Counted from the stretch's first letter, positions 44,846-54,733 are shown. The stretch: DNA of 61,009 bases from F1-60-MAGs104 sp964355975 (GCA_964355975.1 CAYHFW010000012.1:1-61009); one strand, 5' to 3'. The notes: generated from the letters alone by a model not told the origin. Translations and numbers: made by a program.

Positions 44846-46024
44846 TCACTGCGTCGAATCAGACGCGAGCGCAATTGCGCATCCACTGGCAGAATCAAAG
44901 AGTTGTGCAGCGTGCAGGTCGATCGCCACAGAGGTCGTGTCACCTTCGCGAATCTGCGCCACATGTTCTTGCGCTGTGCGCGCAATGATTCGTGTGCCAT
45001 CCATATTGATCACAACGTCTGCTGTCGCTCCAGAGCGCTCGACCGCGATAACAAGGCCAGTCAAGTCTGCCGCGCCCCGCGCTGGGCTGAGACGCTCTGG
45101 ACGGATGCCCAGAGTTGCGGGGCGTGCGCCGACCTTTGAGAGCGCGTCACTATTCCAACGTCCTTTGGGAAGCGTCAGCACGCACGATGCGGCGCGAAAA
45201 GTCATTGTGCCATCCGAGCCACGCTCGAGCGATCCATCGATCATGTTCATCGGTGGAGTGCCAACGAACCCAGCAACGAATCGATTGGCGGGTCGTTCGT
45301 AGATCTCGGCTGGCGATCCAATCTGTTGCACGACGCCATCTTTCATGACGACGATTCGGTCGGCAAGAGTCATCGCCTCTTCTTGATCATGGGTGACATA
45401 GACCATCGTGGCCCGAAGCGAGCGATGCAGAATTCTCAGTTCGGTGCGCATCTGACCGCGCAGCAGTGCGTCGAGATTCGAGAGCGGTTCGTCGAAGAGA
45501 AAGACTGCAGGATCGCGCACGAGGGCGCGTCCGACCGCGACGCGTTGTCGCTGACCACCTGAGAGTTCGCGCGGTTGGCGATGCAACAACTGCTCGATAC
45601 CGAGTGTGCGCGCTGCACGCTCAACCCGCGCAACAATCTCTGCGCGCTCACGCTGTTGCTGCGCGCGATATGCAGAATCAAAGAGGCCGCGCCAGCGACT
45701 CTTGAACGTACGGCGGCGATCGAGCCCGAACGAGAGATTCTGTCGCACATTCAAATGCGGATAGAGCGCGTAGTTTTGAAAGACCATCGCGATGTTTCGA
45801 TCTTTCGGAGCGACCTCGTTCACGATGCGGTCGCCGATCGAGATCGTCCCCGAAGAAATGTCTTCGAGGCCAGCAATCATGCGAAGCGTCGTGCTCTTGC
45901 CGCAGCCAGATGGTCCGACGAACACGACGAACTCTCCGTCTGCGATCGCAAGGTCAACCGATCGCACAGCGGCAACTCCCCCTGCGTACTGCTTCGACAC
46001 CGCGCGCAATTGCACTGTTGCCAT
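44846..46024 (-). CDS. MalK/UgpC-type sugar ABC transporter ATPase
   Basis: 392 residues. Walker A GPSGCGKST, Q-loop (MVFQNYALYPHLNV), signature LSGGQRQR, Walker B VFLFDEPLSNLDA, and a C-terminal TOBE/MalK regulatory domain (TLGIRPERL). A region of about 20 extra residues (FKSRWRGLFDSAYRAQQQRER) is inserted in the helical domain after the Q-loop. It probably energises the minus-strand permeases encoded at 47474-50718, although the ClpP-fold gene lies between. Confidence 0.92.
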   Translation of the reverse strand: MATVQLRAVSKQYAGGVAAVRSVDLAIADGEFVVFVGPSGCGKSTTLRMIAGLEDISSGTISIGDRIVNEVAPKDRNIAMVFQNYALYPHLNVRQNLSFGLDRRRTFKSRWRGLFDSAYRAQQQRERAEIVARVERAARTLGIEQLLHRQPRELSGGQRQRVAVGRALVRDPAVFLFDEPLSNLDALLRGQMRTELRILHRSLRATMVYVTHDQEEAMTLADRIVVMKDGVVQQIGSPAEIYERPANRFVAGFVGTPPMNMIDGSLERGSDGTMTFRAASCVLTLPKGRWNSDALSKVGARPATLGIRPERLSPARGAADLTGLVIAVERSGATADVVINMDGTRIIARTAQEHVAQIREGDTTSVAIDLHAAQLFDSASGCAIALASDSTQ

Positions 46025-46033
46025 GAGAGTCAG

Positions 46034-46039
46034 AGGCTA
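46034..46039 (-). promoter_or_regulatory. TAGCCT -10-like element, leaderless type
   Basis: On the minus strand, nine bases before the ATG at 46024. A TTGTAC 18 bases further upstream could be a -35. Confidence 0.45.
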
Positions 46040-46058
46040 CACACCGTTGTCGATGGGG

Positions 46059-46064
46059 TACAAC
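46059..46064 (+). promoter_or_regulatory. TACAAC -10-like element
   Basis: It lies nine bases before the ATG at 46074. It lacks the final T of the other elements. Confidence 0.3.
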
Positions 46065-46073
46065 AGTGCGACC

Positions 46074-47456
46074 ATGATCACGACCAATCTGCTCGTCGCT
46101 CTGCTCAGCATCATCGCCCAAGACCCCAATGCTCCAGCGCCGATCCCCGTGCGCGGTCCAGCAACTGCAGCGACGCAGGCGGCGGCATCCGATGATGGCC
46201 CAATCGACATCGTTCCGGCCTCATCGAAGTGTTCGAAAGATCGTCGCCTCGCCCACACGCTTCGGTATGCAACGCTGCCGCTCACTGGTTCGGTGGGCGA
46301 CTCGACCATCACTGAGGCGCTCACAGAATTTCTCAAGCGAACTCCCGCGACGAGTGGAGTCAATGCGCTCGTGATCGAATTCAATCTGACGGGCGGTGAA
46401 CACGAGGCAACGATCGCCCTCGCAGACCAGATCGTTCAGGTGCGCAAGCGCATGCCTGTGATCGCAGTTCTCGGGTCGTGCGTTGGAGTCGGCGCGATCC
46501 TGCCGATGGTCTGTGACTATGTGATCGTGCTCGATCCAAAGTCTGACGCAACCGTCTTGGAATGGGCGCCTGGACATGACGTTTCGGACGCTGGAATCTC
46601 AGTCGAGGTCGGAAAGTGTTTCGAAGCAATCATGTCACGCGCTGCCGATCGCACCTACATGAAGGCAGTTGTCACGGCGTTGCTCGATCCAGCGGTTGAC
46701 CTCTATCTCTGGCAGGGAAAGGATGGATGTCCAGAGGCATCGCAGACCCCGCCGTCGGGGGTGTATGCGGTGCAACTGTCGAGCGGAAAAGACGCGCTTG
46801 CGGGAATGACCGCATCGCAACTCGTCGCATCAGGGCTGGCATTGAGTGGCACTGGTTCGATCGATGGTGTTGGCAAGGTGCTCGGCGTCGAAAAGTGGAT
46901 CGCACAACCCAATGTCGCCGAGAAGATTCTCGCGCAGATTCAAGAGCGAAAGGCGCAGGATGCTGCTCAGACCGGGTTGGGGTTGAAGGCCGGGTTTACC
47001 GCCGTGAAGAATGCGCGCGCACTGGTCGGAGGACTCATTGAAGCAGAGTCGAACGCGCGCGCGACTGATCCAAGAAAGCAGCAGTACCGCAGAACCTATT
47101 CACGAAACTGGACCTCACAAACCGACACGACCACAACGGGAAGCAGTTGGTCATTCACGCGTGTTGGGACTTCTGCTTGGCAAAAGAATTGCGACTTTTC
47201 GATTCAAGCGTGGGAGGGAGTCGTGCGCATATACGAAGAGGCGAGCGCCGCAACGGGACAGGCTCGAGCGATCGCTTCAACACTCGCCAAGAGCTCCATG
47301 ATGTCCGTCGACCCAGAATTCAAGGCAGAAGTGGCTGCATTGCAGAGCGAGGTCGATGCGTTGATGCTGCAGGCTCCGATGCTGACGGTGAAGGGTGACA
47401 ACGCGAAGCAATCGCTTGCGTGGCTTCGCAAGCACTACAACAATCCCGCAATCTGA
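46074..47456 (+). CDS. Exported ClpP/crotonase-fold protein
   Basis: 460 residues. A signal peptide (MITTNLLVALLSIIAQ) and a Pro/Ala linker are followed by a ClpP/crotonase-like domain at about residues 45-170 (LPLTGSVGDSTITEAL, VNALVIEFNLTGGEHEATIAL, IAVLGSCVGVGAILPMVCDY). The position that carries the nucleophile Ser in NfeD/SppA-type proteases appears to be Gly (G138), while a Ser-Cys pair lies just before (S135, C136). Activity is therefore uncertain. The C-terminal half (about 290-460) is helical and unrecognised. The start is chosen by the signal peptide; a longer frame overlaps the divergent ATPase gene. Confidence 0.75.
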   Translation: MITTNLLVALLSIIAQDPNAPAPIPVRGPATAATQAAASDDGPIDIVPASSKCSKDRRLAHTLRYATLPLTGSVGDSTITEALTEFLKRTPATSGVNALVIEFNLTGGEHEATIALADQIVQVRKRMPVIAVLGSCVGVGAILPMVCDYVIVLDPKSDATVLEWAPGHDVSDAGISVEVGKCFEAIMSRAADRTYMKAVVTALLDPAVDLYLWQGKDGCPEASQTPPSGVYAVQLSSGKDALAGMTASQLVASGLALSGTGSIDGVGKVLGVEKWIAQPNVAEKILAQIQERKAQDAAQTGLGLKAGFTAVKNARALVGGLIEAESNARATDPRKQQYRRTYSRNWTSQTDTTTTGSSWSFTRVGTSAWQKNCDFSIQAWEGVVRIYEEASAATGQARAIASTLAKSSMMSVDPEFKAEVAALQSEVDALMLQAPMLTVKGDNAKQSLAWLRKHYNNPAI

Positions 47457-47473
47457 TACGGCAGCGTGTGAGA

Positions 47474-48337
47474 TCAGCCCTTCACGGCGCCGCGGGCGAG
47501 TCCCTCAATGAACTGCCGCTGCGCAGCGATGAAGAGCACGATGCAAGGAACCATCGTGACCAAGCTCGCGGCCATCAAGAGGTGGACGTCTTCGAGTCCG
47601 CCGTACTGATTGCGAAATGAGTTGAGCGCAACCGCGAGCGTCGCTTGTTCGTCGCTGTGCAGGTAGACGAGCGGCCCCATGAAATCATTCCAGACGTAGA
47701 TGAACGTAAAGACTGCGCAGATTGCAGTCACGGGCTTGCAGAGGGGCAGAATGATCTTCCACCAAATCGAGATGAGCGGGTAGCCGTCGACCTTCGCCGC
47801 TTCAATCAAACTCTCAGGAATCTGCGCGATGAACTGGCGGTACATGAAGATAAAGAAGGCGTTCCCAAAGAACGCAGGCACAATCAGCGGCAGCAGTGAG
47901 TCGATCCACCCGAGGTTGCGAAAGAGAATGAAAAGCGGAATCAGCGTGACTTGCCCAGGCAGCATCATTGTGCCGAGCATCACAATGAAGAGCGTGCGAC
48001 TGCCGCGAAAACGCACGCGGGCAAAGGCAAATCCGACGAGACTGCTTGAGAGCACAGTGCCGATCACAACAAGCGTCGTGATCACGATCGAGTTTGCCAG
48101 TGCGTTGAGAAATCCTCGCCACTGCACAGAACCCATCTCGCGCAAGGCCTGCGGGTAATTCATCCACTGCGGCGAAGCGGGCCAAAGTGAGAGGTCTCCG
48201 GTTCCGCCGACGGCCGCGCCCGCGCGTTCGGGAGTTTCGAGACTGACAACAAGCATCCACCAGAGCGGCAAGAGCATCGCGAGTGCGCCCCCCACGAGCA
48301 GCGTGTATTGACATGCCCGCCAGAGCGTTCGGCTCAT
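47474..48337 (-). CDS. MalG-type sugar ABC transporter permease
   Basis: 287 residues with six transmembrane helices and the EAA loop (IEAAKVDGYPLISIWWKIILP), which docks the ATPase. It is a carbohydrate-type (MalG/UgpE) inner-membrane permease. The ATG overlaps the stop of the upstream fusion gene (ATGA), so both halves of the channel are made together. Confidence 0.92.
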   Translation of the reverse strand: MSRTLWRACQYTLLVGGALAMLLPLWWMLVVSLETPERAGAAVGGTGDLSLWPASPQWMNYPQALREMGSVQWRGFLNALANSIVITTLVVIGTVLSSSLVGFAFARVRFRGSRTLFIVMLGTMMLPGQVTLIPLFILFRNLGWIDSLLPLIVPAFFGNAFFIFMYRQFIAQIPESLIEAAKVDGYPLISIWWKIILPLCKPVTAICAVFTFIYVWNDFMGPLVYLHSDEQATLAVALNSFRNQYGGLEDVHLLMAASLVTMVPCIVLFIAAQRQFIEGLARGAVKG

Positions 48338-50718
48338 GACTTCACTCCCTCGCTGTACACCCATCGATTGCTCGTGCGCATGACGATCACAGTGAGCGCG
48401 AGCACGATCAACAGCAAGAACCACGCCATCGCACTGGCGTATCCCATTTCGTAATACTCGAACCCTTGGTTGTAGAGATAAAGCACATAGAAGCGGGTGA
48501 GATCGCCCGGTTCACCGCCAGTCATCACGAAGGCTTGAGTGAAAATCTGAAAGCTCGCGATGATCGCCATGATGAGATTGAAGAGGATGATCGGCGAGAG
48601 CATCGGCAGTGTCACCGACCAGAATTGGCGGCGCTTGCTCGCGCCATCGATTGCTGCGGCTTCATAGAGTTCGATCGGAATCTGTTGAAGCCCCGCAAGA
48701 AAGACGATCATTGTGCCACCCAGAAACCAGAGGCTCATCAGTGCGAACGCGGGCGCTCCCCAGATGCCTGCATCGCGGCCAAACCACTCGGGAGCAGTGA
48801 GCCCAAGCGGCGTGAGGAGTGGTTGAAGCGCCTCGTTGAGCAGCCCGCCATCAGCATCGAAGATCCACCGCCAGAGCACAGCGACTCCAACCCCTGCGAG
48901 CACGCTCGGCAGATACCACGCCGCGCGAAAGATGTGAATACCCCGAACCTTTGCGTTCATCAAGAGTGCAGCGAGCAGGGCGAGCACTTGTCCCGTGGGA
49001 ACCGCGATCAGTGCGTAATAGGCGGTGACCCAGAGGCTCGCACGAAAGCGATGGTCGAACGCGAGCAACTGCTCAAAGTTCGCGGTGCCTGCAAAGTCTG
49101 CCTCGCTCAGCGGCGAGACGCCCTTCCACCGAGCGAATGCGAGCGCGAGGCTCATCGCAATCGGAAAGACCATAAAGAGCGCGAATCCAACAATCCACGG
49201 TGAGGCGAACAGAAATCCGGTGCGCTCTTCGCGGCGCTGCGCGAGGCTGAGCGCACCTCGTCGCAGTCGCATGATGATCACAGTGATGCCCAACGCGGCG
49301 ATTGCCGCGGCAATCCAGCCCAAGAGAGTCCACGGCATCGAAGGCATCTTCTCGCTTCGAAGTGGAGTCTGCCGCTGTGCCTTCCAGTCGCGCTCGAAAT
49401 TGGCGATCGCCTCGGCGAGCGGCAGGTCGCCGGTCTTGAGCCCTTGGTCGAGGCGCGATCCCAAGAGTGCCTCGAATTGTGGATCGACGGGCCAATCGAC
49501 CACGCGCGCATGCTCGGCTGCTTCGAGAAACCCACGGTCATTTGCAGGCTCTTGCGTTGGATCATTGAACGAGTCGCTCTCTGCTGCTGAACGAATCGTG
49601 GGAATCGCAAGTCCGAGTTTGGCGAGTGCGCGCTGATTCGTTTCGCTCGAAAGAAATCGCACGAGCTGCCATGCTTCATTGGGATGTTTGCTCACACTCG
49701 AGATCGACCACGAGACTGTCAGCACAATGTTGCTCACTGCGCTTCCACGCGGAAGCGGGGCGAAATCCCACTCGAATCCTCCATCCGCAGCAGAGGGAAT
49801 CTTTCGGTAACTCGGCACAACCCATCTTCCAAATGGTCCAGCGAGTCCAACCTTGCCTCCCAAGAAGACGCTCGACCCCGTGGCAATCTTGCTCTTGCCG
49901 CTCGTCAGCGCGCCGGTTTCGTCGTGGCGCCAACTGCGAAGTCGTTCGAGCGCTTCGACGACGGGGGCTTCAGATGTGCGCAGCTCGTCGAACGAATCTC
50001 CTTTGACATCGAGCCCCTCGCTCATCAAGTATGCGCGCACCATCGCGGGCCACGTGACGAATTCGGCGCCAGTGCATTCAGGCAGTTTGCCGATTGCGCG
50101 TGCATCGGCGATGAATTCATCCCACGTCCACTGCGCACTCGGTGGGGCGAGACCTGCGCGCTTGAAGAGATCTTTGTTCCAGTAGAAGCCGACGGTGGTG
50201 AAATCTTTCGGGATGCCATACAGCGCCCCCGAACCAGTGTTTGCCCCGTCGTATTGAAAGGCAGCAACCGTCGCCGGAAAGAAGTGGTCGAGGGCGACAG
50301 CATCAACAACGCGAGAACGCGCATCGGCCGAAACGAAGTCATCGAGTGGCGCGAGCAATCCGAGCGCGACGAACGCCGGAATGCGCTCAGACCCAACATA
50401 AAACACATCAGGAGGATCGCCCGACGCCATCATCGTCTGCAGTTTGGTGTAAAAACTGCCAGCATCGCCAGGGTTGATGCGCCGAACGCGCAGAGTGGGA
50501 TGCTCGCGTTCGAATGTGCGAAGGGCATCTTCAACAATCTGATCTTCTTCTTGTCCACCCTCGCCCGACCAGTGCATGACGACGAGTTCAGTGCGCGAAT
50601 CATGCGACCAGATCTTGCGCAGTTCACGGGTTGCGACGGTCGCAAACGCCCAGAGCACGATCGCACAGGTCAGTGTGAGCAGAAGTGCGCGAATCCATCG
50701 TCCGGTGCGTCGAATCAT
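48334..50718 (-). CDS. Fusion of sugar-binding protein and MalF-type permease
   Basis: 794 residues. An N-terminal helix (about 10-29) anchors an extracytoplasmic solute-binding domain of family 1 (about 40-450; LVVMHWSGEGGQEEDQIVE, SGDPPDVFYVGSERIPAF, ETNQRALAKLGLAIPT). A second helix at about 472-492 leads into a MalF/UgpA-type permease (about 505-790) with the EAA loop (YEAAAIDGASKRRQFWSVTLP). Binding protein and permease are normally separate genes; here they form one continuous frame. Partners are the downstream MalG-type gene and probably the MalK-type ATPase. Confidence 0.92.
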   Translation of the reverse strand: MIRRTGRWIRALLLTLTCAIVLWAFATVATRELRKIWSHDSRTELVVMHWSGEGGQEEDQIVEDALRTFEREHPTLRVRRINPGDAGSFYTKLQTMMASGDPPDVFYVGSERIPAFVALGLLAPLDDFVSADARSRVVDAVALDHFFPATVAAFQYDGANTGSGALYGIPKDFTTVGFYWNKDLFKRAGLAPPSAQWTWDEFIADARAIGKLPECTGAEFVTWPAMVRAYLMSEGLDVKGDSFDELRTSEAPVVEALERLRSWRHDETGALTSGKSKIATGSSVFLGGKVGLAGPFGRWVVPSYRKIPSAADGGFEWDFAPLPRGSAVSNIVLTVSWSISSVSKHPNEAWQLVRFLSSETNQRALAKLGLAIPTIRSAAESDSFNDPTQEPANDRGFLEAAEHARVVDWPVDPQFEALLGSRLDQGLKTGDLPLAEAIANFERDWKAQRQTPLRSEKMPSMPWTLLGWIAAAIAALGITVIIMRLRRGALSLAQRREERTGFLFASPWIVGFALFMVFPIAMSLALAFARWKGVSPLSEADFAGTANFEQLLAFDHRFRASLWVTAYYALIAVPTGQVLALLAALLMNAKVRGIHIFRAAWYLPSVLAGVGVAVLWRWIFDADGGLLNEALQPLLTPLGLTAPEWFGRDAGIWGAPAFALMSLWFLGGTMIVFLAGLQQIPIELYEAAAIDGASKRRQFWSVTLPMLSPIILFNLIMAIIASFQIFTQAFVMTGGEPGDLTRFYVLYLYNQGFEYYEMGYASAMAWFLLLIVLALTVIVMRTSNRWVYSEGVKS

Positions 50719-50726
50719 GCGCCCGC

Positions 50727-50732
50727 AGCATA
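50727..50732 (-). promoter_or_regulatory. TATGCT -10-like element, leaderless type
   Basis: On the minus strand, eight bases before the ATG at 50718. Confidence 0.45.
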
Positions 50733-50773
50733 GTTCGCGCTCAAGATCGCGCGCGCCGATTGGTGATGCGCTC

Positions 50774-50779
50774 TACCCT
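50774..50779 (+). promoter_or_regulatory. TACCCT -10-like element, leaderless type
   Basis: It lies nine bases before the ATG at 50789, supporting this start over the longer open frame that overlaps the divergent permease gene. Confidence 0.45.
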
Positions 50780-50788
50780 GACGCGACG

Positions 50789-53242
50789 ATGATGAAACAA
50801 AGTTCACGCAGATCACTCTTGGTCGCAGGGGCACTCTGTTTGGCAGTGTTGAGTGCGCCAGCGTCGGGGCAAAAACAATCGAGTTGGCCCCCGAGCGAAT
50901 CGAAGATCACATCATCGCTCTCTGCAACAGAAGTTGCGACCTGTTCGAGCGTCGAAGTGCGCGCGCTCGCCTCGGGGGCATTCGAGTGTCAGTTTTCCTT
51001 CCAACCGACGCGCGCCGTCACCCGCGTGAATCTCGCCGGTGACTTCAATGCATGGAGCACAACCGCAACACCGATGAGTCGCGGTGACGACGGCGTCTGG
51101 CGCGTCTCGATGCAACTCGCCGCGGGCGAACGTTTCTACAAGTTCGTCGTCGACGGCAGTACATGGCTGGCCGATGAGCGCAATCCGCGCAAGCAAGACG
51201 ATGGAAACGGCGGAAACAACAGTGTGCTGCGGCTCGGAGCAGAAGCGAATCTCGACGGCGTGCGCGTGCGACTTGGAGATGGCAAGATAGAAGGCGGGGG
51301 AGTTCTGCACGATCCCACACGCGCCGCGTTTGTGCAGCAACTTCCAGATGGTCGGCTGCTCGTGCGCGTTCGCACCTTGCGCGGCGATGTCGAGTCGGTT
51401 GAGTTTGCGCCGCGCAGTGGAGCACGGGTACAGATGCGCGACTCAGGCAGTGATGGCACATTCTCGTGGTGGGAAGTTGCTCTCAAGCCACCGACGAGCG
51501 CGCTCTCCTATACCTTTCTCTTCTCAGATGGAGCCACACGCTTGAGCGATGCACGCACTTATTCACTTGATAGTTCTCCCGACGCATTCTTCACGACGCC
51601 AGGTTGGGCGAAGGATGCGATCTGGTACCAGATCATGCTCGAGCGATTTCGCGACGGCGACCTTGCGAACAATCCCGATCCCTGTCGTCCCTGGACGAGC
51701 GAGTGGTACACGCCAAGCGCATGGGAAGGTCACAACGGCCAGACGTTTTTCAACTGGTACGTCTTCGACCGACACTATGGCGGCGACCTCGCAGGGCTGC
51801 GCGCGCAACTTCCGTATCTCAAAGATCTCGGCATCAACGCGCTCTACCTGAACCCCATTTTTCAGGCGACGACTCACCATAAGTACAACGCGACAAGCTT
51901 CATTCACGTCGACGAGCACTTTGGAACGCGTGGCGACTATGCAAAGGCCGAGGCGGTCGAGGACTTGCGCGATCCAAAGACTTGGACATGGACCCCAACC
52001 GACCGACTCTTTCTCGATGTGATTCGCGACGCAAAGGCCCTCGGAATTCGTGTGATTCTTGACGGTGTCTTCAACCATGTCGGCACCGCGCATCCAGCGT
52101 TTCGCGATGTGAAGGCGCGCGGCGAGGCGAGCCCATATCGCGATTGGTTCAGCGTGCGCTCGTGGAATCCGTTTGAGTACGACGGTTGGGCTGGGTTTAC
52201 CGAACTCCCCGTCTTTCGCAAGAACGATCAAGGGTTCATCTGTGAAGAAGTGAAGCAACACATTTTCAACATCACGCGACGCTGGATGGATCCCAACGGT
52301 GACGGCGATCCATCCGACGGCATTGATGGATGGCGACTCGATGTTCCAAACGAAGTCGCGATGCCCTTCTGGTACGAGTGGCGTGCGCTCGTGAAGTCGA
52401 TCAATCCCGATGCGTACATCGTTGGCGAGATTTGGAAGCGCGCAGATTCATGGCTCGATGGTCGTTCGTTCGATGCCGTGATGAACTATCCATTCGCAGA
52501 GTCGCTCTTGCAATGGATTCGCGACAAAGATCGCAAGATCACCGCGAGTGAACTCGATCGCCGACTCGCTGAGTTGCGCCGCGCTTATCCCGCGCAGGCG
52601 ACCTATGTCTTGCAGAATCTCGTGGACAGTCACGACACCGATCGCCTCGTCTCGAAGTTGCGCCATCCCGATTCGGACTATGACAAAGGCAATCGTGAGC
52701 AAGAAAACGCTAGTTACAAAGGCGGAAAGCCCGAGAGCGATGAGTACAAGCGGGCGCGGTTGATCGCGTTGGCGCAGATGGTCTATGTCGGTGCGCCGAT
52801 GGTGTACTACGGCGATGAAGTGGGCATGTGGGGGGCCGATGACCCAACGAATCGCAAGCCGATGCTCTGGAAAGATCTCGAGCCCTATGAGAAGCCGCTC
52901 GAGAACACCGTCAATGAGGCGCATCATGCTTGGTACAAGCAGATCATCGCGTTGCGCAATGCGCACCCAGCGCTGCGCAGCGGTTCATTTGAAACGATTC
53001 TCTGCGATGACGCGCGTGATGTTTGGGTGTTTGAACGCACACTCGGCAACGAAACGCTCTTGGTCGCGCTCAACGCATCACAGCACGAGGCGCAGCTTGA
53101 CCTTTCGACGACGACGAGTGCATCGCGCGGCGCACGGTGGCGCACGATCTTCGGCGGCGAGGGGGCCGCCGTTGCCGATGATGCATTCCCAAAGGTTTCA
53201 GTGCCCGCACTCTCGGGACGTGTTTGGGCACTCGAGCAATGA
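50789..53242 (+). CDS. Exported GH13 cyclomaltodextrinase/neopullulanase-like enzyme
   Basis: 817 residues. A signal peptide (about 1-28), an AMPK/CBM48-like domain (VTRVNLAGDFNAWS, about 70-150), and a CBM34-like N-domain (about 155-265) precede the GH13 catalytic barrel. Catalytic residues are Asp in GWRLDVPNE, Glu in IVGEIWKRA and Asp in DSHDTDRL. The layout matches enzymes that hydrolyse cyclodextrins, pullulan or maltooligosaccharides. It probably acts in the periplasm next to the sugar importer. Its stop overlaps the malQ ATG. Confidence 0.9.
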   Translation: MMKQSSRRSLLVAGALCLAVLSAPASGQKQSSWPPSESKITSSLSATEVATCSSVEVRALASGAFECQFSFQPTRAVTRVNLAGDFNAWSTTATPMSRGDDGVWRVSMQLAAGERFYKFVVDGSTWLADERNPRKQDDGNGGNNSVLRLGAEANLDGVRVRLGDGKIEGGGVLHDPTRAAFVQQLPDGRLLVRVRTLRGDVESVEFAPRSGARVQMRDSGSDGTFSWWEVALKPPTSALSYTFLFSDGATRLSDARTYSLDSSPDAFFTTPGWAKDAIWYQIMLERFRDGDLANNPDPCRPWTSEWYTPSAWEGHNGQTFFNWYVFDRHYGGDLAGLRAQLPYLKDLGINALYLNPIFQATTHHKYNATSFIHVDEHFGTRGDYAKAEAVEDLRDPKTWTWTPTDRLFLDVIRDAKALGIRVILDGVFNHVGTAHPAFRDVKARGEASPYRDWFSVRSWNPFEYDGWAGFTELPVFRKNDQGFICEEVKQHIFNITRRWMDPNGDGDPSDGIDGWRLDVPNEVAMPFWYEWRALVKSINPDAYIVGEIWKRADSWLDGRSFDAVMNYPFAESLLQWIRDKDRKITASELDRRLAELRRAYPAQATYVLQNLVDSHDTDRLVSKLRHPDSDYDKGNREQENASYKGGKPESDEYKRARLIALAQMVYVGAPMVYYGDEVGMWGADDPTNRKPMLWKDLEPYEKPLENTVNEAHHAWYKQIIALRNAHPALRSGSFETILCDDARDVWVFERTLGNETLLVALNASQHEAQLDLSTTTSASRGARWRTIFGGEGAAVADDAFPKVSVPALSGRVWALEQ

Positions 53243-54702
53243 GCAGCAGCGCGAACGCGGCGATGGCTCATCGAGCCGCTGGTGTGCTCTGCCACCTCTC
53301 GAGTCTCGCGGGGCCGTGCGCCATCGGTGACCTGGGACCTTGCGCGCGCGAGTATGTCGAGTGGTGCCACGACGCGGGGTTTTCGTGGTGGCAGATGTTG
53401 CCAGTGGGTCCGATCGGTCCCGGCGACTCACCCTACGCAAGCACCTCGAGTTTCGCAGGCGAGCCTCTCTTCATCTCGCTCGAGGCGTTGCACGACGCGG
53501 GCCTGCTCGCTGCGCGCGATGTGCGCGAGTCAGCAGCAGCAGCGAAGCGGTACGCGCGTGGATCGCTCGAGCAGCGCGGCTCGAAGGCAAAGACGAGTTA
53601 CGACGCGGCACGCCGTGCGAAAGAGCCAGCGTTTCTGCGCGCGTTCGAGACTTTCCGCGCAGATGGTGGATTCGAGAGCGCAAACTACCGAGCGTTTGCG
53701 CAACGCGAGAAGTATTGGCTCGCGGGATGGCGTGCCTACCTGAACGACACCATCGGTTACCACGCGTTCTTGCAGTTTGCATTCGACGAGCAGTGGCGGC
53801 AATTGCGCGCGCACGCGCATGCGCATCGCGTGCAATTGATCGGTGACGTGCCGATCTTCGTCTCGCTCGATAGTGCCGACGTCGCTGAGCATCCAGAACT
53901 CTTTCGGCTTGATCGCGCGGGCCACCCTGAAGTCTTGACGGGTGTCCCTCCAGATTGCTTTTCGAAAGACGGCCAACTGTGGGGCCATCCACACTATCGC
54001 TGGTCGGCGCACCGAGCCGAAGGATTTCGTTGGTGGACCGAGCGCATCGCCTCGTCGCTGCGCCGGTTTGACAGCGTTCGCATCGATCACTTTGTTGGAT
54101 TCCACCACGCGTACGAGATTCCTGCAGGTGCGAAGAACGCCCGCAGTGGAACCTGGAAGCCACAAGCAGGCGAAGAACTTCTCGCTGCGGCACGCCAGAA
54201 ACTCGGCGCACTCTCACTCATCGCAGAGGATCTCGGTGCGGTGACACCAGAGGTCGTCGCGCTTCGTACGCGGTTCGACCTTCCTGGAATGCGCGTCTTG
54301 CACCACGCATTCGGCGGGGACAATTCTTCAGACCTCCTTCACCGACATGAATGCAAGTGTGTCGTTTATCCAGGCACCCATGACAACGACACGACGCGCG
54401 GATGGTTCGCCGCGCTTGCGGCGAGCGCGCGCAAGCGTTTCGCGGCGTATTGCGGCGCCGATGCGCTGCGCAGCCCGCACGAGGCGATGATCCGGCTTGC
54501 CTTTGCTTCGTCCGCCCAACTCGCCGTCATCGCGATGCAAGATGTGCTCGCACTCGATCGTTCAGCCCGGATGAATCTTCCGGGGCGAGCCCAAGGGGAG
54601 TGGCGTTGGCGCCTCTCAAGCGATTGGCGCAAAAAGGGGGCGAGCGCCGCAAAAAGCGTGCGCGCCCTCGCGGCAATCACTGGCCGCATTGCAGCACAGT
54701 AA
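53239..54702 (+). CDS. malQ: 4-alpha-glucanotransferase (amylomaltase)
   Basis: 487 residues, GH77. Hallmarks are LPVGPIGPGDSPYAS near the N-terminus, the nucleophile Asp in VRIDHFVGFH, the acid/base Glu in IAEDLGAVTPEV and HDNDTTRGW. It disproportionates maltooligosaccharides in the cytoplasm, feeding glucan phosphorylase. The ATG overlaps the upstream TGA. An earlier in-frame start would lie inside the previous gene. Confidence 0.94.
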   Translation: MSSSANAAMAHRAAGVLCHLSSLAGPCAIGDLGPCAREYVEWCHDAGFSWWQMLPVGPIGPGDSPYASTSSFAGEPLFISLEALHDAGLLAARDVRESAAAAKRYARGSLEQRGSKAKTSYDAARRAKEPAFLRAFETFRADGGFESANYRAFAQREKYWLAGWRAYLNDTIGYHAFLQFAFDEQWRQLRAHAHAHRVQLIGDVPIFVSLDSADVAEHPELFRLDRAGHPEVLTGVPPDCFSKDGQLWGHPHYRWSAHRAEGFRWWTERIASSLRRFDSVRIDHFVGFHHAYEIPAGAKNARSGTWKPQAGEELLAAARQKLGALSLIAEDLGAVTPEVVALRTRFDLPGMRVLHHAFGGDNSSDLLHRHECKCVVYPGTHDNDTTRGWFAALAASARKRFAAYCGADALRSPHEAMIRLAFASSAQLAVIAMQDVLALDRSARMNLPGRAQGEWRWRLSSDWRKKGASAAKSVRALAAITGRIAAQ

Positions 54703-54733
54703 CAGGCGCATTTGGTAGAACTGCCAACCCCTC

